A stretch of DNA of 64,000 bases from Candidatus Leptofilum proximum. GTDB lineage: Bacteria > Chloroflexota > Anaerolineae > Promineifilales > Promineifilaceae. The position numbers and the translations under genes were made by a program. Shown here piece after piece: positions 22,330-32,100 of the stretch (position 1 is its first letter; every line of letters begins with the position of its first letter). The stretch lies in contig JADJXK010000002.1 of the NCBI GenBank assembly GCA_016710325.1, positions 4,092,001 to 4,156,000 on the forward strand, read 5' to 3'. Under the pieces are notes generated by a model. It was not told the DNA's origin. It did no database searches and saw nothing but the letters and a program-made list of their open reading frames with translations.

Positions 22330-23241
22330 CTACTTGACAACTCCCTTCACACGCAGCGTTTGCAGCACCAGTTTTTCCCAGGGCAAATCGGTGGTGAGAG
22401 GGATGTAATGGATGTGGCGGTTAGCGCAGTAAGTGGCAATTTCGGTTTGCCATGCTTGCAGCCGCTCGCGGTAAAGGTCCAGCGTGGTGGGATCAAGCGT
22501 AATTTCAGCATCGGTCCCGGTTTCGATGTCCACGAGCTTGAGATCGCCGCTGACAGGCGGCTCCACTTCGTCCGGGCTGAGCAGGTGAATGAGGCCAACT
22601 TCGTAGCCGCGGGCCTGTAGGGCGTTCAGGCCGTCCTGGTAGCCGTTGGGGGAAAGCAAATCGCTGAGGACAAACAGCAGGCCGGGCCGCCGCCCACGCA
22701 GAGCGTAGTTTTTGAGCGACAGGTTTAAATCGGTGGTGCCGCTGCCGCTGCCCGTTTCCAAAAATTGCAGCAGGCGCAGCGAGTTTTGCTGCCCGCGAAA
22801 CGGCCCCCAGGTGTGGTCGCCCTGGCTGCTGAGGAGGGTAACGGCCGTTAAATCCCCCGCCGTCAAGCCAATGTGCCCCAACGCCCCGGCCAGCCTCAGC
22901 GCATACACCAGCTTATTTTGAGATTGGTAATCGGTAATCGGTAAACGGTGATCGGTGTCCGGCCAGTTCATGGAGGCGCTGGCATCTACCAGGAGGTGGA
23001 CGGCCAGGTCTTCTTCCTCTTCGAGCAGCTTGATAAACGGCCGTTCCAGCCGGGCATACACATTCCAATCCAGCCGCCGCAAATCGTCGCCTTTGGTGTA
23101 GTTGCGGTAATCGGCAAACTCGATGGAGGTGCCGCGTTTGCTGCTGCGCCGGTCGCCCTTCATCACGCCCACGCGCACGCGCTCGGCCACGAGGGTGAGC
23201 TGTTCTAGTTTGCGTAGGGTGGTTTCGTCAAAAATGGCCAT
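22330..23241 (-). CDS. DUF58 protein with a repeat-encoded insertion
   Basis: 303 residues of the DUF58 (vWA-like) family partnering MoxR ATPases. Signature GDRRSSKRGTSIEFADYRNY then YTKGDDLRRLDWNVYARL; the MIDAS-like LLVDASASM follows at about residue 90. Directly after this motif, where the family usually proceeds to Lys-x-x-Tyr-Ala, the peptide DTDHRLPITDYQ is encoded by cggtaatcggt micro-repeat units (22924-22957). The repeat thus lies in frame inside the gene. The rest (QNKLVYALRLAGALGHIGL onward) is normal. It has two ACGGCCGT octamers. Downstream of moxR with a 78-base gap filled by another repeat family. Confidence 0.85.
   Translation of the reverse strand: MAIFDETTLRKLEQLTLVAERVRVGVMKGDRRSSKRGTSIEFADYRNYTKGDDLRRLDWNVYARLERPFIKLLEEEEDLAVHLLVDASASMNWPDTDHRLPITDYQSQNKLVYALRLAGALGHIGLTAGDLTAVTLLSSQGDHTWGPFRGQQNSLRLLQFLETGSGSGTTDLNLSLKNYALRGRRPGLLFVLSDLLSPNGYQDGLNALQARGYEVGLIHLLSPDEVEPPVSGDLKLVDIETGTDAEITLDPTTLDLYRERLQAWQTEIATYCANRHIHYIPLTTDLPWEKLVLQTLRVKGVVK
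22924..22957. repeat. cggtaatcggt micro-repeat inside the DUF58 coding region
   Basis: TTGGTAATCGGTAATCGG continuing to GTAAACGGTGATCGGTG. Same unit as the intergenic hairpins at 6615, 33332 and 42163, but a single arm, in frame within a gene. Confidence 0.85.
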
Positions 23242-23250
23242 GGTTTATTG

Positions 23251-23319
23251 AGTGAAAAGTGATAAGTAAAAAGTGAAAAGTAGCCCACTTTTCACTTACC
23301 ACTTTTTACTTATCACTTT
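23251..23319. repeat. Micro-repeat hairpin, agtgaaaagt family
   Basis: The left arm AGTGAAAAGTGATAAGT plus further units (to 23281) pairs with ACTTTTCACTTACCACTT and onward (to 23319). It fills the gap between moxR and DUF58. Confidence 0.8.
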
Positions 23320-24298
<979 letters not shown>

Positions 24299-24306
<8 letters not shown>

Positions 24307-24832
24307 GGGTACATTCCTGGGGAGATTGGAGATTGGAGATTGGAGATTTTTCATCTCCGTTTTCAGTGGAAATCAACCAATTAAGGTCACTGGTTGATAA
24401 TAGCGGTAAGCTGAATTCAGCCTCAACAGTGTAATTCGGCGATGTTTCTTTAAGGATTTTATGATTGTTGTTTCGCTGGGATTTCAAACTATTAGTAAAG
24501 GCATTCAATTGACGTCCCATGCTTGTCAATGTCTGAGCAAATTTTTCTAGCTGATTCTTGGAGATTAAATTTCTAGCAAAACAGCGATTTAGCCAATACT
24601 TAGTTTCAAACAGACTGCCACGTGCATAGTAGAGAAAGTTGATCTTGTCCGCAAAATGAAAACGGCCGTAAGATTCAGCAATATTTGCCCCAATAGAATC
24701 GACCGCTCGTGTTAACTGTTTACCAACAACATCTTTGGCAAACTTCTCCCAAGTTGATACCAATTCCCATAAATCATCAGCAACATTTTCTGCCGATTGT
24801 AGAACCCTTAAATCATCAAATCCAGTCGCCAT
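24299..24832 (-). CDS. Four-helix-bundle protein (S23/rRNA intervening-sequence type)
   Basis: 177 residues. The pattern FDDLRVLQSAENVADDLWEL, then VGKQLTRAVDSIGANIAESYGRFHFADKINFLYYARGSLFET, is that of the S23 family first known from proteins encoded in 23S rRNA intervening sequences. The gene is distinctly AT-rich compared with its neighbours. It is bracketed by near-perfect 29-base inverted repeats (24320-24348, 24836-24864), and its last residues (KSPISNLQSPQ) are encoded by the left repeat. It interrupts a MoxR/ABC operon. Function is unknown; these looks suggest a mobile cassette. An ACGGCCGT octamer is present. Confidence 0.85.
24320..24348 (+). repeat. Left inverted repeat of the four-helix-bundle cassette
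   Basis: GGGAGATT followed by three GGAGATT units. Pairs with 24836-24864 over 29 bases with one mismatch. It overlaps the C-terminal codons of the enclosed gene and the moxR leader. Confidence 0.85.
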
Positions 24833-24835
24833 ACT

Positions 24836-24864
24836 AATCTCCAATCTCTAATCTCCAATCTCCC
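24836..24864 (-). repeat. Right inverted repeat of the four-helix-bundle cassette
   Basis: Reverse complement of the left repeat at 24320-24348 with a single mismatch (a for g in the middle unit), ending 4 bases from the start codon of the enclosed gene. Confidence 0.85.
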
Positions 24865-24872
24865 TTATTTTA

Positions 24873-26540
24873 TTACGGTTCTAAAGATGAGAAGTAGTCA
24901 CGAATGTACCCTTTGAGGCCGAGCGGGATGTAGTCGTCGGCGAGGGCTTCGTTGGCGGCGTTGCGGTAGTCGCCAAAGACCTGCTCGTACGGCACGATGC
25001 TTTGCTCGTCGCCAAACTCGGTGGGGTTTTCGCTGAGCAGGCCGCCGCAGGAGGCCGGATCGGCCAGACATTCGGCAGGCAGCTCCACGTCTTCACCCTC
25101 AATGCCGCTCAAATCCACCAGGTCGGGGGCAAACACATTTTCCGCATGGCCACCGCCCGGTCCAGGACCACCCTGGCCGGTGCCCTGGTTGCCACCTTGC
25201 CCCTGCCCGTTACCCTGTCCCTGGCCGCTGCCATCGCCAGAACCCTGACCTTGACCCTGGCCCTGTCCTTGCCCTTGGCCGGAACCTTGTCCCTGACCCT
25301 GACCTTCACCTTGTCCTTCGCCTTCACCCTGGCCTTGACCGCTGCCTTCAGCCTGTTGGCCCTGGCCCGATTGATTACCTTGACCAGCCTGGGCCACTTC
25401 TTGCCGCCCTTCGCCCAGCTGGTTGGCGGCGGCATTGGCCTGCCCGGCGGCGGCGTTGCTCTGGGCGCGCTGCTGGAGGGTGCCTGCGGCCTGCTGCAGC
25501 GCCTGCTGCGCCGCGGCAACATCCCCGTTTTGCAGGGCTTCAGCGGCGGCAGCGAGTTCGCTGGCCAGTTCGCTGTCTACATCTTGGAGGGCAGCGGCCG
25601 TTTCCATCAAATCCGCCGCCAGTTCCGCCAACTCCTCATCGGACAGGGTTGGTAGTGAGTCCGCCAGTTGCGCCGCCGCCGCGCCCGCCTGGGACAAATT
25701 GCCGCTTTGCAGATTTTGTCCCAACAATTGGCTGTTCGGGTTTTGCGCCAGCGGCTGCCCGGCGTCTTGCAGCGACTGCTGCAGGTTGGACTGGTCGTTG
25801 TTGGCCGCCAGTTCGCGTAAATCCGCCTCCGCCTCGGACAGCGTGGCGACCGCTTCTTCCTGGCTCAGGTTGCCCTGCTCCAGCCCCTCAAGCGCACTCT
25901 GGATGGGCTCCAGCAACTCTTCTTCCTGCTCGTCGGTCAGTTCGGGATTTTGGATGATTTCTTCTTGCAGCGCTTCCAGCGCCTCTACCTGCTCCGCGAT
26001 GCTTTCCTGGATGGCGCGGCTTTTGAGGAGGGCGGATTCCTGGGCGTTGGGCAGGAGCACGGCCGTTCCCAACAACACAATCGCCAGCAAAATCACCAGC
26101 CAATCCTGCCGGTTCACTTTGAAGGGCAGCAGGGCAGGTGTATCAACCCGCTGAACGGCCGTCAACGTATCACTCAGCTGCAAGTCAGCAAAGGTGGGGG
26201 TTGTGTCTAGCTGCTGGGTGTGGATTTCAACGGCCGTACTCACCCGCTCCTTCAGCAAAAACTGCCGGTCGGCAAACCGCGCCTGCTGCAGCAAATCATA
26301 CCGACGCGCCAGCAGCACAATCACCGCCACGAGCAACCCAAGCAGCCCTAAACCACCAGCCACCAACCCAACTTCCTGGTTGGTCAGCAGCGGGCGGAAG
26401 CGGGCGATGGTGGCCACCACTACGCCCAGCAGCAGCCCAATCAGCAGCCCGCGCGGCAGCCAGAGCAGGCCGTCACGCATCCGGCGACGGCCGTTCCACT
26501 GCTTCAACTGCTGCTTCAATTCCTCAAATCGTTCGTTCAT
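24873..26540 (-). CDS. Membrane protein with Ala/Gln coil and Gly-Gln repeat tract
   Basis: 555 residues, no named family known to me. Three hydrophobic helices (LWLPRGLLIGLLLGVVVAT, VGLVAGGLGLLGLLVAVIVLL, WLVILLAIVLLGTAVLLP) are followed by a long Glu/Gln/Ala-rich helical region (about 165-370). A tract of some 100 residues of GQGQGEGQ type follows, and a compact C-terminal end (PYEQVFGDYRNAANEAL). Layout resembles the DUF4175-like proteins accompanying MoxR-DUF58 loci. The ATG at 26540 is chosen because the longer frame reads into a cacagag hairpin. Probably part of the ABC/MoxR operon. Confidence 0.7.
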   Translation of the reverse strand: MNERFEELKQQLKQWNGRRRMRDGLLWLPRGLLIGLLLGVVVATIARFRPLLTNQEVGLVAGGLGLLGLLVAVIVLLARRYDLLQQARFADRQFLLKERVSTAVEIHTQQLDTTPTFADLQLSDTLTAVQRVDTPALLPFKVNRQDWLVILLAIVLLGTAVLLPNAQESALLKSRAIQESIAEQVEALEALQEEIIQNPELTDEQEEELLEPIQSALEGLEQGNLSQEEAVATLSEAEADLRELAANNDQSNLQQSLQDAGQPLAQNPNSQLLGQNLQSGNLSQAGAAAAQLADSLPTLSDEELAELAADLMETAAALQDVDSELASELAAAAEALQNGDVAAAQQALQQAAGTLQQRAQSNAAAGQANAAANQLGEGRQEVAQAGQGNQSGQGQQAEGSGQGQGEGEGQGEGQGQGQGSGQGQGQGQGQGQGSGDGSGQGQGNGQGQGGNQGTGQGGPGPGGGHAENVFAPDLVDLSGIEGEDVELPAECLADPASCGGLLSENPTEFGDEQSIVPYEQVFGDYRNAANEALADDYIPLGLKGYIRDYFSSLEP

Positions 26541-26550
26541 GAAATTTTTT

Positions 26551-26609
26551 GCCACAGAGGACACAGAGATTTTAGAGAATTTCTCTTTTCCCTCTGTGTT
26601 CTCTGTGGC
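26551..26609. repeat. Micro-repeat hairpin, cacagag family
   Basis: GCCACAGAGGACACAGAG (26551-26568) pairs with CTCTGTGTTCTCTGTGGC (26592-26609), one mismatch in 18. It fills the gap between the second permease gene and the Gly-Gln protein gene. Confidence 0.85.
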
Positions 26610-26617
26610 CAATCTTC

Positions 26618-27571
26618 TCACTGCGTGGCGATTTTGCGGACGCGCCGCACAGTGGCGTAGAACAAAATCACGGACAGCAAGATGTAAAAAATCAAAAAGA
26701 GCGGCCAGGGCGAAAAGAGCCAGATGGTGTGGCTTGTGCCAGAGCCGCCGCCGACCACTGTGTTGAAATACCAGAGCGAGCTTTCCTGCACCAGCACTAC
26801 GTCGCTCACGATCAGCGTGGCGGGTAAATTAGTCGCCGCCAGGGTCATGAGCAGATACATCAGGCCAGCTTCGGCCGTCCAGCTCAATAAGGCGGCCCCG
26901 GCAAAAAATGGACTCAAAATCATGGTAAACAGCCCCACAAACACCGGGATGCCCACTGTGATAAACAACGCCCCGGCAAACGTCACCACGCTGGCCGCCA
27001 GCGTCGTGCGCATTCGGGCCGAGGCGTACAGCCCCCACAGGGCAAACGCCACTGCACTCACCAGCACAATCACCTGGGACAAAATCAATTCGATCACCGC
27101 CACACCGCCCATCAAAAAGGCGATGCTTTGCAGCGGAATGGCCACAAAAATCAGCAGCAGCACGTAGCTCAACGCCGACACCAGTTTGCCCGCCACAAAC
27201 GATTTGGCCGAAAGCAGCGTGGTGCGCAGCAAATCATATGTTTGCCGCTCCTTCTCGCCGCTGATCGCTCCGGCGGTAAATGATGGCCCCACAAAAATGA
27301 CCAGCATCACCTGCAAGCCCAGCACCGAGCTGAAGATCACCTTGCCCACCTCGCGTGAATCAGGGCCAAACGGGCCGCTGGCCGCCGAGGCAAAGGCGGC
27401 GTAAACCAGGGTGATGAAGGCGCTCATCACCAGCAGGTGCACGGTGAGCACCACAAAGGCGCGCCGCCCGCGCATCCGGCTGCGCAGCTCCTTGACGGTG
27501 ACGGGATTTTCCCGCAGCCGTTGCAGGAAACTTTTCTTTTTTGTGACTGGTTCTTGTACAAGCTCGGTCAT
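26618..27571 (-). CDS. ABC-2 type transporter permease (B)
   Basis: 317 residues with six hydrophobic segments. It opens with ENPVTVKELRSRMRGRRAF, the membrane-entry element common in ABC-2/NosY-like permeases, and has the cytoplasmic loop SGEKERQTYDLLRTTLLSAKSFVAGKLVSAL (Glu-Arg-x-x-x-Thr-x-x-x-Leu), typical of this family. It partners the ATPase at 28471 and permease A. GAGG precedes the ATG. A gtaattgag hairpin separates it from permease A. Confidence 0.85.
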   Translation of the reverse strand: MTELVQEPVTKKKSFLQRLRENPVTVKELRSRMRGRRAFVVLTVHLLVMSAFITLVYAAFASAASGPFGPDSREVGKVIFSSVLGLQVMLVIFVGPSFTAGAISGEKERQTYDLLRTTLLSAKSFVAGKLVSALSYVLLLIFVAIPLQSIAFLMGGVAVIELILSQVIVLVSAVAFALWGLYASARMRTTLAASVVTFAGALFITVGIPVFVGLFTMILSPFFAGAALLSWTAEAGLMYLLMTLAATNLPATLIVSDVVLVQESSLWYFNTVVGGGSGTSHTIWLFSPWPLFLIFYILLSVILFYATVRRVRKIATQ

Positions 27572-27585
27572 AGTGCCTCGAAAAG

Positions 27586-27656
27586 ATTGTAATAGAGTAA
27601 TTGAGTAACCGGTTATTTACTCTTCAATTACTCAATTGCCCAATTACTCAATTACT
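27586..27656. repeat. Micro-repeat hairpin, gtaattgag family
   Basis: Left units from ATTGTAATAGAGTAATTGAG, right units CAATTACTCAATTGCCC and CAATTACTCAATTAC. It lies between the two ABC permease genes, inside an apparent operon. Confidence 0.8.
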
Positions 27657-28469
27657 TAACTTATTGGCCTGCCGCACAATGCCCCACCAGAGGAAGAGCA
27701 CGGCCGTTCCATACACAATCGCTGGGGTCAAAATGCTGCCGGTTAATGATCCGCTGTCGTCTATCCCTACCAATTTCCAAATGGCCAGCCAGATGGCGCT
27801 GTTGCTAAAGAGCTTCATCAGCACCACGATGACGTAGCTGCCTGCCAGCGCATACGTGGCCGAGCGCACCCAGGTGGAGAGGTACATGCCGATGAACGCG
27901 GCAAACAGCACTTCTACCCACGGCCGTATCAATGCCCCCAGACCGATAAAAAAGCCGGAAACGGCCGTGCCGCCCGACACAAAACTCAACACACAAAACA
28001 GCATCAACGCCTGGAAGCTGCTCAACAACAACATCACCGTCCAGATGCGCAGCCGGGCCAGCCCGCCAAACAGCTTGGCCAGCAAAATACTGGCCGTGGA
28101 ATGAGGCGTCAGGCGCAAAATGTCCCACGTGCCCCGGTCCACCTCCATGCTGATGGTTGGCGCCGTGAGCGCTGGCGCCATAAACGAGCCATAAATTGTT
28201 AACATCGAGAGCAGCGCGCCGGGCAGGCAAATCACGCACATAAAAATGACCAGCTCGTTGTTTTCCGTCGTGCCCAGCAGCGCTGGATTTGTGCCCGCAC
28301 AAAGCCCCAGCACAATGGCCGCCATCACCACAAACGGCGAGTAGCGGCGCAGCATCTCGTAAAACGGGTTCGGGTTGCCCCAGCCGCCCTTCTCGCGCAG
28401 GTAAATGGGATTCTCGTTCAGCGAACGAAACCAGCGCCAACCAGACCGCAGCCGTGCCGGGTACCCCAC
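27648..28469 (-). CDS. ABC-2 type transporter permease (A)
   Basis: 273 residues, about six hydrophobic helices. RSLNENPIYLREKGGW at the start and the loop MEVDRGTWDILRLTPHSTASILLAKLFGG match the ABC-2 permease pattern of its neighbour. GTG at 28469 is the start; the ATPase stop codon lies just ahead, giving translational coupling. The C-terminal codons run into the gtaattgag hairpin. With the ATPase it should form a heteromeric exporter or a membrane-remodelling complex; the cargo is unknown. Confidence 0.8.
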   Translation of the reverse strand: MGYPARLRSGWRWFRSLNENPIYLREKGGWGNPNPFYEMLRRYSPFVVMAAIVLGLCAGTNPALLGTTENNELVIFMCVICLPGALLSMLTIYGSFMAPALTAPTISMEVDRGTWDILRLTPHSTASILLAKLFGGLARLRIWTVMLLLSSFQALMLFCVLSFVSGGTAVSGFFIGLGALIRPWVEVLFAAFIGMYLSTWVRSATYALAGSYVIVVLMKLFSNSAIWLAIWKLVGIDDSGSLTGSILTPAIVYGTAVLFLWWGIVRQANKLSN

Positions 28470-28470
28470 T

Positions 28471-29424
28471 TCAATTCACAAGCCCTTTGGTCACCTGCAA
28501 GAAGACATCTTCCAAATCGCCCGTCTCTTCCTGGAAGCCCACCACGCGGAAGTTGTTGGCAATCAGGCTGGCCAGCAGCTGGCTCAGCGCCTCGTCGTCG
28601 CCCATAAAGTCAAACCGCACTGCATCGGACGGAATGTCTACCTCCTCAGCGGTGATGATGCTTTCCACCGCCTCGTGGCGCAGCAAAAACTCCTGTATCG
28701 GCGACAAATCGCCCAGGGCGCGCAGCTGGATCAGACGATGAGCCCGCAGCTGCCGCTTCATCTCGGCCATGTCACCGTAAGCCACCAGTTCACCCGCTTC
28801 CAAAATGGCAATGCTGGTGCAAATGTCGGCCACTTCAGACAAGATGTGTGACGAGAAGAAAATCGTCTTGCCCATCAGCTTCAGCTCGCGCAGCAGTTCA
28901 CGCATCTCGATGCGGGCGCGCGGGTCCAGGCCGCTGGCCGGTTCGTCCAGGATGAGCACCTGGGGATCGTGCGCCAGGGTGCGGGCCAGGCAGAGCCGCT
29001 GCTTCATGCCCCGGCTCAGGCTGTCCACAAAGGCCTCTTTTTTGTGGCCCAAATCAACCAATGCCAGCAGATCGTCAATCATGCCCACCCGGGTGCTGGG
29101 CGGGACGTCGTAGCAGGCCGCGAAAAAGTCCAGGTATTCCCACACCTTCATGTCGTCGTACACGCCAAAAAAGTCCGGCATGTAGCCAATGTTGCGGCGC
29201 ACGGCGCGCGGGTTGTCGATGACCGATTCGCCCGCCACCCACGCCTTGCCGCTGGTGGGCTTGAGCAGGGTGGTGAGAATGCGCATGGTGGTGGTTTTAC
29301 CGGCGCCGTTGGGGCCGATGAAGCCAAACACTTCGCCTTCTTCGATATTGAGCGTCAGGTCGTTTAACGCGACCAGGTCACCGTATTTTTTGGTGAGCCC
29401 CTGTATTTCGATGATTGTTCCCAT
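28471..29424 (-). CDS. ABC transporter ATP-binding protein
   Basis: 317 residues. Walker A GPNGAGKTTTMRIL, Q-loop region IGYMPDFFGVYDDMKV, signature LSRGMKQRLCLARTL, Walker B VLILDEPASGLDP and the H-loop FFSSHILSEVADIC are all intact. The C-terminal 90 residues (about 225-317) are the accessory domain seen in CcmA/NatA-type exporters. It drives the two permeases encoded immediately downstream; the large secreted-domain protein upstream is likely part of the same system. Confidence 0.93.
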   Translation of the reverse strand: MGTIIEIQGLTKKYGDLVALNDLTLNIEEGEVFGFIGPNGAGKTTTMRILTTLLKPTSGKAWVAGESVIDNPRAVRRNIGYMPDFFGVYDDMKVWEYLDFFAACYDVPPSTRVGMIDDLLALVDLGHKKEAFVDSLSRGMKQRLCLARTLAHDPQVLILDEPASGLDPRARIEMRELLRELKLMGKTIFFSSHILSEVADICTSIAILEAGELVAYGDMAEMKRQLRAHRLIQLRALGDLSPIQEFLLRHEAVESIITAEEVDIPSDAVRFDFMGDDEALSQLLASLIANNFRVVGFQEETGDLEDVFLQVTKGLVN

Positions 29425-29482
29425 AAATTTAGCCCGTTTGCATTGTCATGCCCGTGTGGGCATGACAGTTGAAAAATCGAAA

Positions 29483-31933
29483 TTACTCGTTCAGATTACC
29501 AGTCAAAATTGGGTAGACTTCGCCAATGCCCAGGCCAAACTGGCTGTTGGTGTCTTCCAGCCGCAGGCGCACCTCGTTGTTGGGGCCGATGTAAGGTTCA
29601 AACTTGGTGATGAGATTTCGCCCCCAGGTGACGGTGCCCAGCGGCTGCCAGAGATTTTGCTCGAAGTCCCAAATGCGCACGTCTGGCGTGAGCTGGGTTG
29701 GGTCTTCGTACTGCTGCGTCAGCGAGAAGCTGAGCTTGGTGACATCCATATTTTGGAATTCAGGCCAGGGGGTATAAGAAAATTCTACCCAACCGCCGTT
29801 GAGGTACAAATCCTGAATGGTGGGATTGTAGACGTTGTTGTTGCCCAGCGATTCCCAGTTGAGCAGGGAGACGGGCAGGGTGACGTTACGGCCGCTTACA
29901 ATATTCTGCTCCAACGGAATCTCGATCAGGTACAGGGTGGTGTTTTGCGTGTCGAAGGCGTTATCACGAACGGCCGCATCCAGCTGCTGCTCGTTAGACC
30001 AGGCAATCAGCACCACACTTTCCGCAGGCAGGGTAAAGGCGCCGGGGCCGCCAAAATTGCTGCTTTCCAGCGACTGTAGCAGCTGCCAGCGGGGATAGAG
30101 TTCACGGTCGTTGTAGTAGTCAAACGAGCCGAGAATGGTTTCGGCGTTGGCCGAAAGCGGCGCAGTGGAGCTGAAGCCGCCCGCGATGGCGGGAGAAAGG
30201 CTTGTGCTCGGCACGCCCATGGGCTCGGAAACGGCCGTCCGCTCATTTGGCGCAATATCCCCGATGGCTACGGCCGTGTTGCCCAGCAGCACCGAAGCCG
30301 TCTCCAGCGTGATGTCGCTGTTGTTGAGAATGTCCATCGCCAGAACCAGGTTGTTGCCCTCCAGCGTCAGCGTGGCCGAGCCGGAAATATCCACCGCGGG
30401 CATGGCGCTTTCTGCCAAAAAGACGGTCACTTCGCCAATGTCCACCCGCACGTCGGAAATGGTCACCTCGTTGCCGTAGGTGATGCTGCCGATGTTCGGG
30501 TCATCGCTGTTGAACGGGACGCCAAAATCCTGGGTATACGGCCGTGCCAGCGTGCCCGCTGGCAGGCTCAGGTCGTACGTTTTGCGCTGCGGCGAGTAGA
30601 GACCCAGCAGACTGTACACGTCGGCCTGCTCGCCATCAGACTGGCTGTAGGCTACCGAAATCTGGTTAATGATCGTGTCGTTGCCGCGCAGCTGGAAGCC
30701 GGTGAAGTAGGTGATGCCGCTGAAGATGACCACCAGCACGGGGATGGTGATCCAGGCCCGCTCCATCTGGTTGCGCCGCTTCAGCACCCAGTAGTTTACC
30801 GGGCCCACCACAACCGTGTAGACCAGCAGAAAAGCCAGCAGCTGCAAAATGCTGGGCAGGGTGAGCGACGGCAGGCTGGAAACAGCTTCCGTGGCGGCGT
30901 AGCTGTTTTGCGGGCCTGAGCCCCAGCTGCTGCTCGAAGGCACGCGGCCGGCAATGGCCGCCCAAATTGCCTCGCTGCCGTCCCAATCCAGCAGGGGCGC
31001 CAGCCGTGGATCCAGCGCTAAAAAGTAAACCGAACCGCGCCCAACCGTTTGGCGGGCCAGCAAAGGCAGTTCATCCTGGCGGAAGATCAGCTCACCGCTG
31101 CGCAGGCTGCTGGTGGCTACCACGTACGGGCCGGGATCGCGGAAGGGAATGCCGATGCGTTCGCGCAGTCCGGGCAAATCGTCTACGGAGCGGCTGCCGT
31201 CGATGGTGACGGGCAGCAGATCGGCCAGGGCTGCGGCCGTTTTTTGCCAGTTTGCCCCTCCAGTCACGATGAGCTGACCGCCGTTGTTGAGCCACACGTC
31301 CAGGGCGGTGTGCTGCTGGTTGGTGAGCTGGCTGGTGTCTGTGTCGTTAAAAATGAGCACATCGAGGGCGTTCCAGGCAACGGCCGTTTCCGGCAAATCT
31401 GCCAGTGTCAGCAAAGCCACCGAGGCATCTGACCGGCTGCCCGGAATGCGCTCCAGAAAGCTGAATTCGGCCGCATCGGGGCTGACCACGCCGTAGAGCA
31501 GGTGGGTATTGGCCGAGATGCGGCTGAGCGTGCCGCTGTTGGCTTCGGCCACCAGGGTGCCATCATTCTGCCGCAGCGCCAGGTCGATATTCCCCGCACC
31601 TGAATCCAGCTTTATGTAAAGCGTCACTACTTTGTTGGACTGCGTGGGCAGGCTGATGGGTGAACGGAAGGTTGATGGTCCAGAGCCAGCGCCGCGAGGT
31701 ACCTCAATTTCGACATACCCTTCAACGGCTGGTCCTGTGTTAGCGGCCGTTACCTGCACCGGCACCCAGTAATCCCCTTTGTAAATGCTGTCGAAGCCCA
31801 CGGCAACGTCGAGGGTGATGCCGCTGTTGGTGTCATTCTGGGCATGAGTGGGTAAGGTGATAAGCCCCAACAAAGAGAGAAGTAAGCTGAGGAGGAGAAG
31901 GATTCGGATTTTAGAGGTGTTTATCATGGCCAT
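29483..31933 (-). CDS. Large membrane-anchored extracytoplasmic protein of the ABC/MoxR locus
   Basis: 816 residues. It has a signal peptide (ILLLLSLLLSLLGLITLPTHAQ). An Ig-like domain follows (GDYWVPVQVTAANTGPAVEGYVEIEVP), then a region resembling a glutamine-amidotransferase-like fold without a catalytic Cys-His pair that I can identify (LDVLIFNDTDTSQLT, LDVWLNNGGQLIVTGG). Two membrane helices come around residue 380-430 (ILQLLAFLLVYTVVVGPVNYW, TIPVLVVIFSGITYFTG), and a long C-terminal domain of about 380 residues. First gene of the exporter operon. The start is uncertain between ATGs at 31927, 31933 and 31969; none has a clear ribosome-binding site. Confidence 0.7.
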   Translation of the reverse strand: MAMINTSKIRILLLLSLLLSLLGLITLPTHAQNDTNSGITLDVAVGFDSIYKGDYWVPVQVTAANTGPAVEGYVEIEVPRGAGSGPSTFRSPISLPTQSNKVVTLYIKLDSGAGNIDLALRQNDGTLVAEANSGTLSRISANTHLLYGVVSPDAAEFSFLERIPGSRSDASVALLTLADLPETAVAWNALDVLIFNDTDTSQLTNQQHTALDVWLNNGGQLIVTGGANWQKTAAALADLLPVTIDGSRSVDDLPGLRERIGIPFRDPGPYVVATSSLRSGELIFRQDELPLLARQTVGRGSVYFLALDPRLAPLLDWDGSEAIWAAIAGRVPSSSSWGSGPQNSYAATEAVSSLPSLTLPSILQLLAFLLVYTVVVGPVNYWVLKRRNQMERAWITIPVLVVIFSGITYFTGFQLRGNDTIINQISVAYSQSDGEQADVYSLLGLYSPQRKTYDLSLPAGTLARPYTQDFGVPFNSDDPNIGSITYGNEVTISDVRVDIGEVTVFLAESAMPAVDISGSATLTLEGNNLVLAMDILNNSDITLETASVLLGNTAVAIGDIAPNERTAVSEPMGVPSTSLSPAIAGGFSSTAPLSANAETILGSFDYYNDRELYPRWQLLQSLESSNFGGPGAFTLPAESVVLIAWSNEQQLDAAVRDNAFDTQNTTLYLIEIPLEQNIVSGRNVTLPVSLLNWESLGNNNVYNPTIQDLYLNGGWVEFSYTPWPEFQNMDVTKLSFSLTQQYEDPTQLTPDVRIWDFEQNLWQPLGTVTWGRNLITKFEPYIGPNNEVRLRLEDTNSQFGLGIGEVYPILTGNLNE

Positions 31934-32020
31934 GGTTTGTATACGTTTTAACGCTGCCGTTTGTTCCATGTGGCTGATTATACCGAACGGAGCAGATGTT
32001 CACACGACGGTTCCCGTATG

Positions 32021-32091
32021 ATTGGGTAATGGTGTGATTGGGTAATTGGGTAATTTTGGCTCGACTTCAATTCCTCAAGTACCCAATTATT
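32021..32091. repeat. Micro-repeat, gtaattggg family (imperfect hairpin)
   Basis: ATTGGGTAATGGTGTGATTGGG and GTAATTGGGTAATTTT, then CAATTCCTCAAGTACCCAATTA. Lies between the operon start at 31933 and the DUF503 gene end. Confidence 0.65.
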
Positions 32092-32100
32092 AACTGCCTT

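Noticed and set aside
24309..24354. moxR start upstream at 24354
   Set aside because: It would add residues encoded by the ggagatt repeat; the ATG at 24306 has AGGAA at good spacing and starts the conserved N terminus.
25130..25420. Intergenic tandem repeat or minisatellite in the Gly-Gln tract
   Set aside because: The repetition follows the codon pattern of one long reading frame with intact flanks, so it is a low-complexity protein segment.
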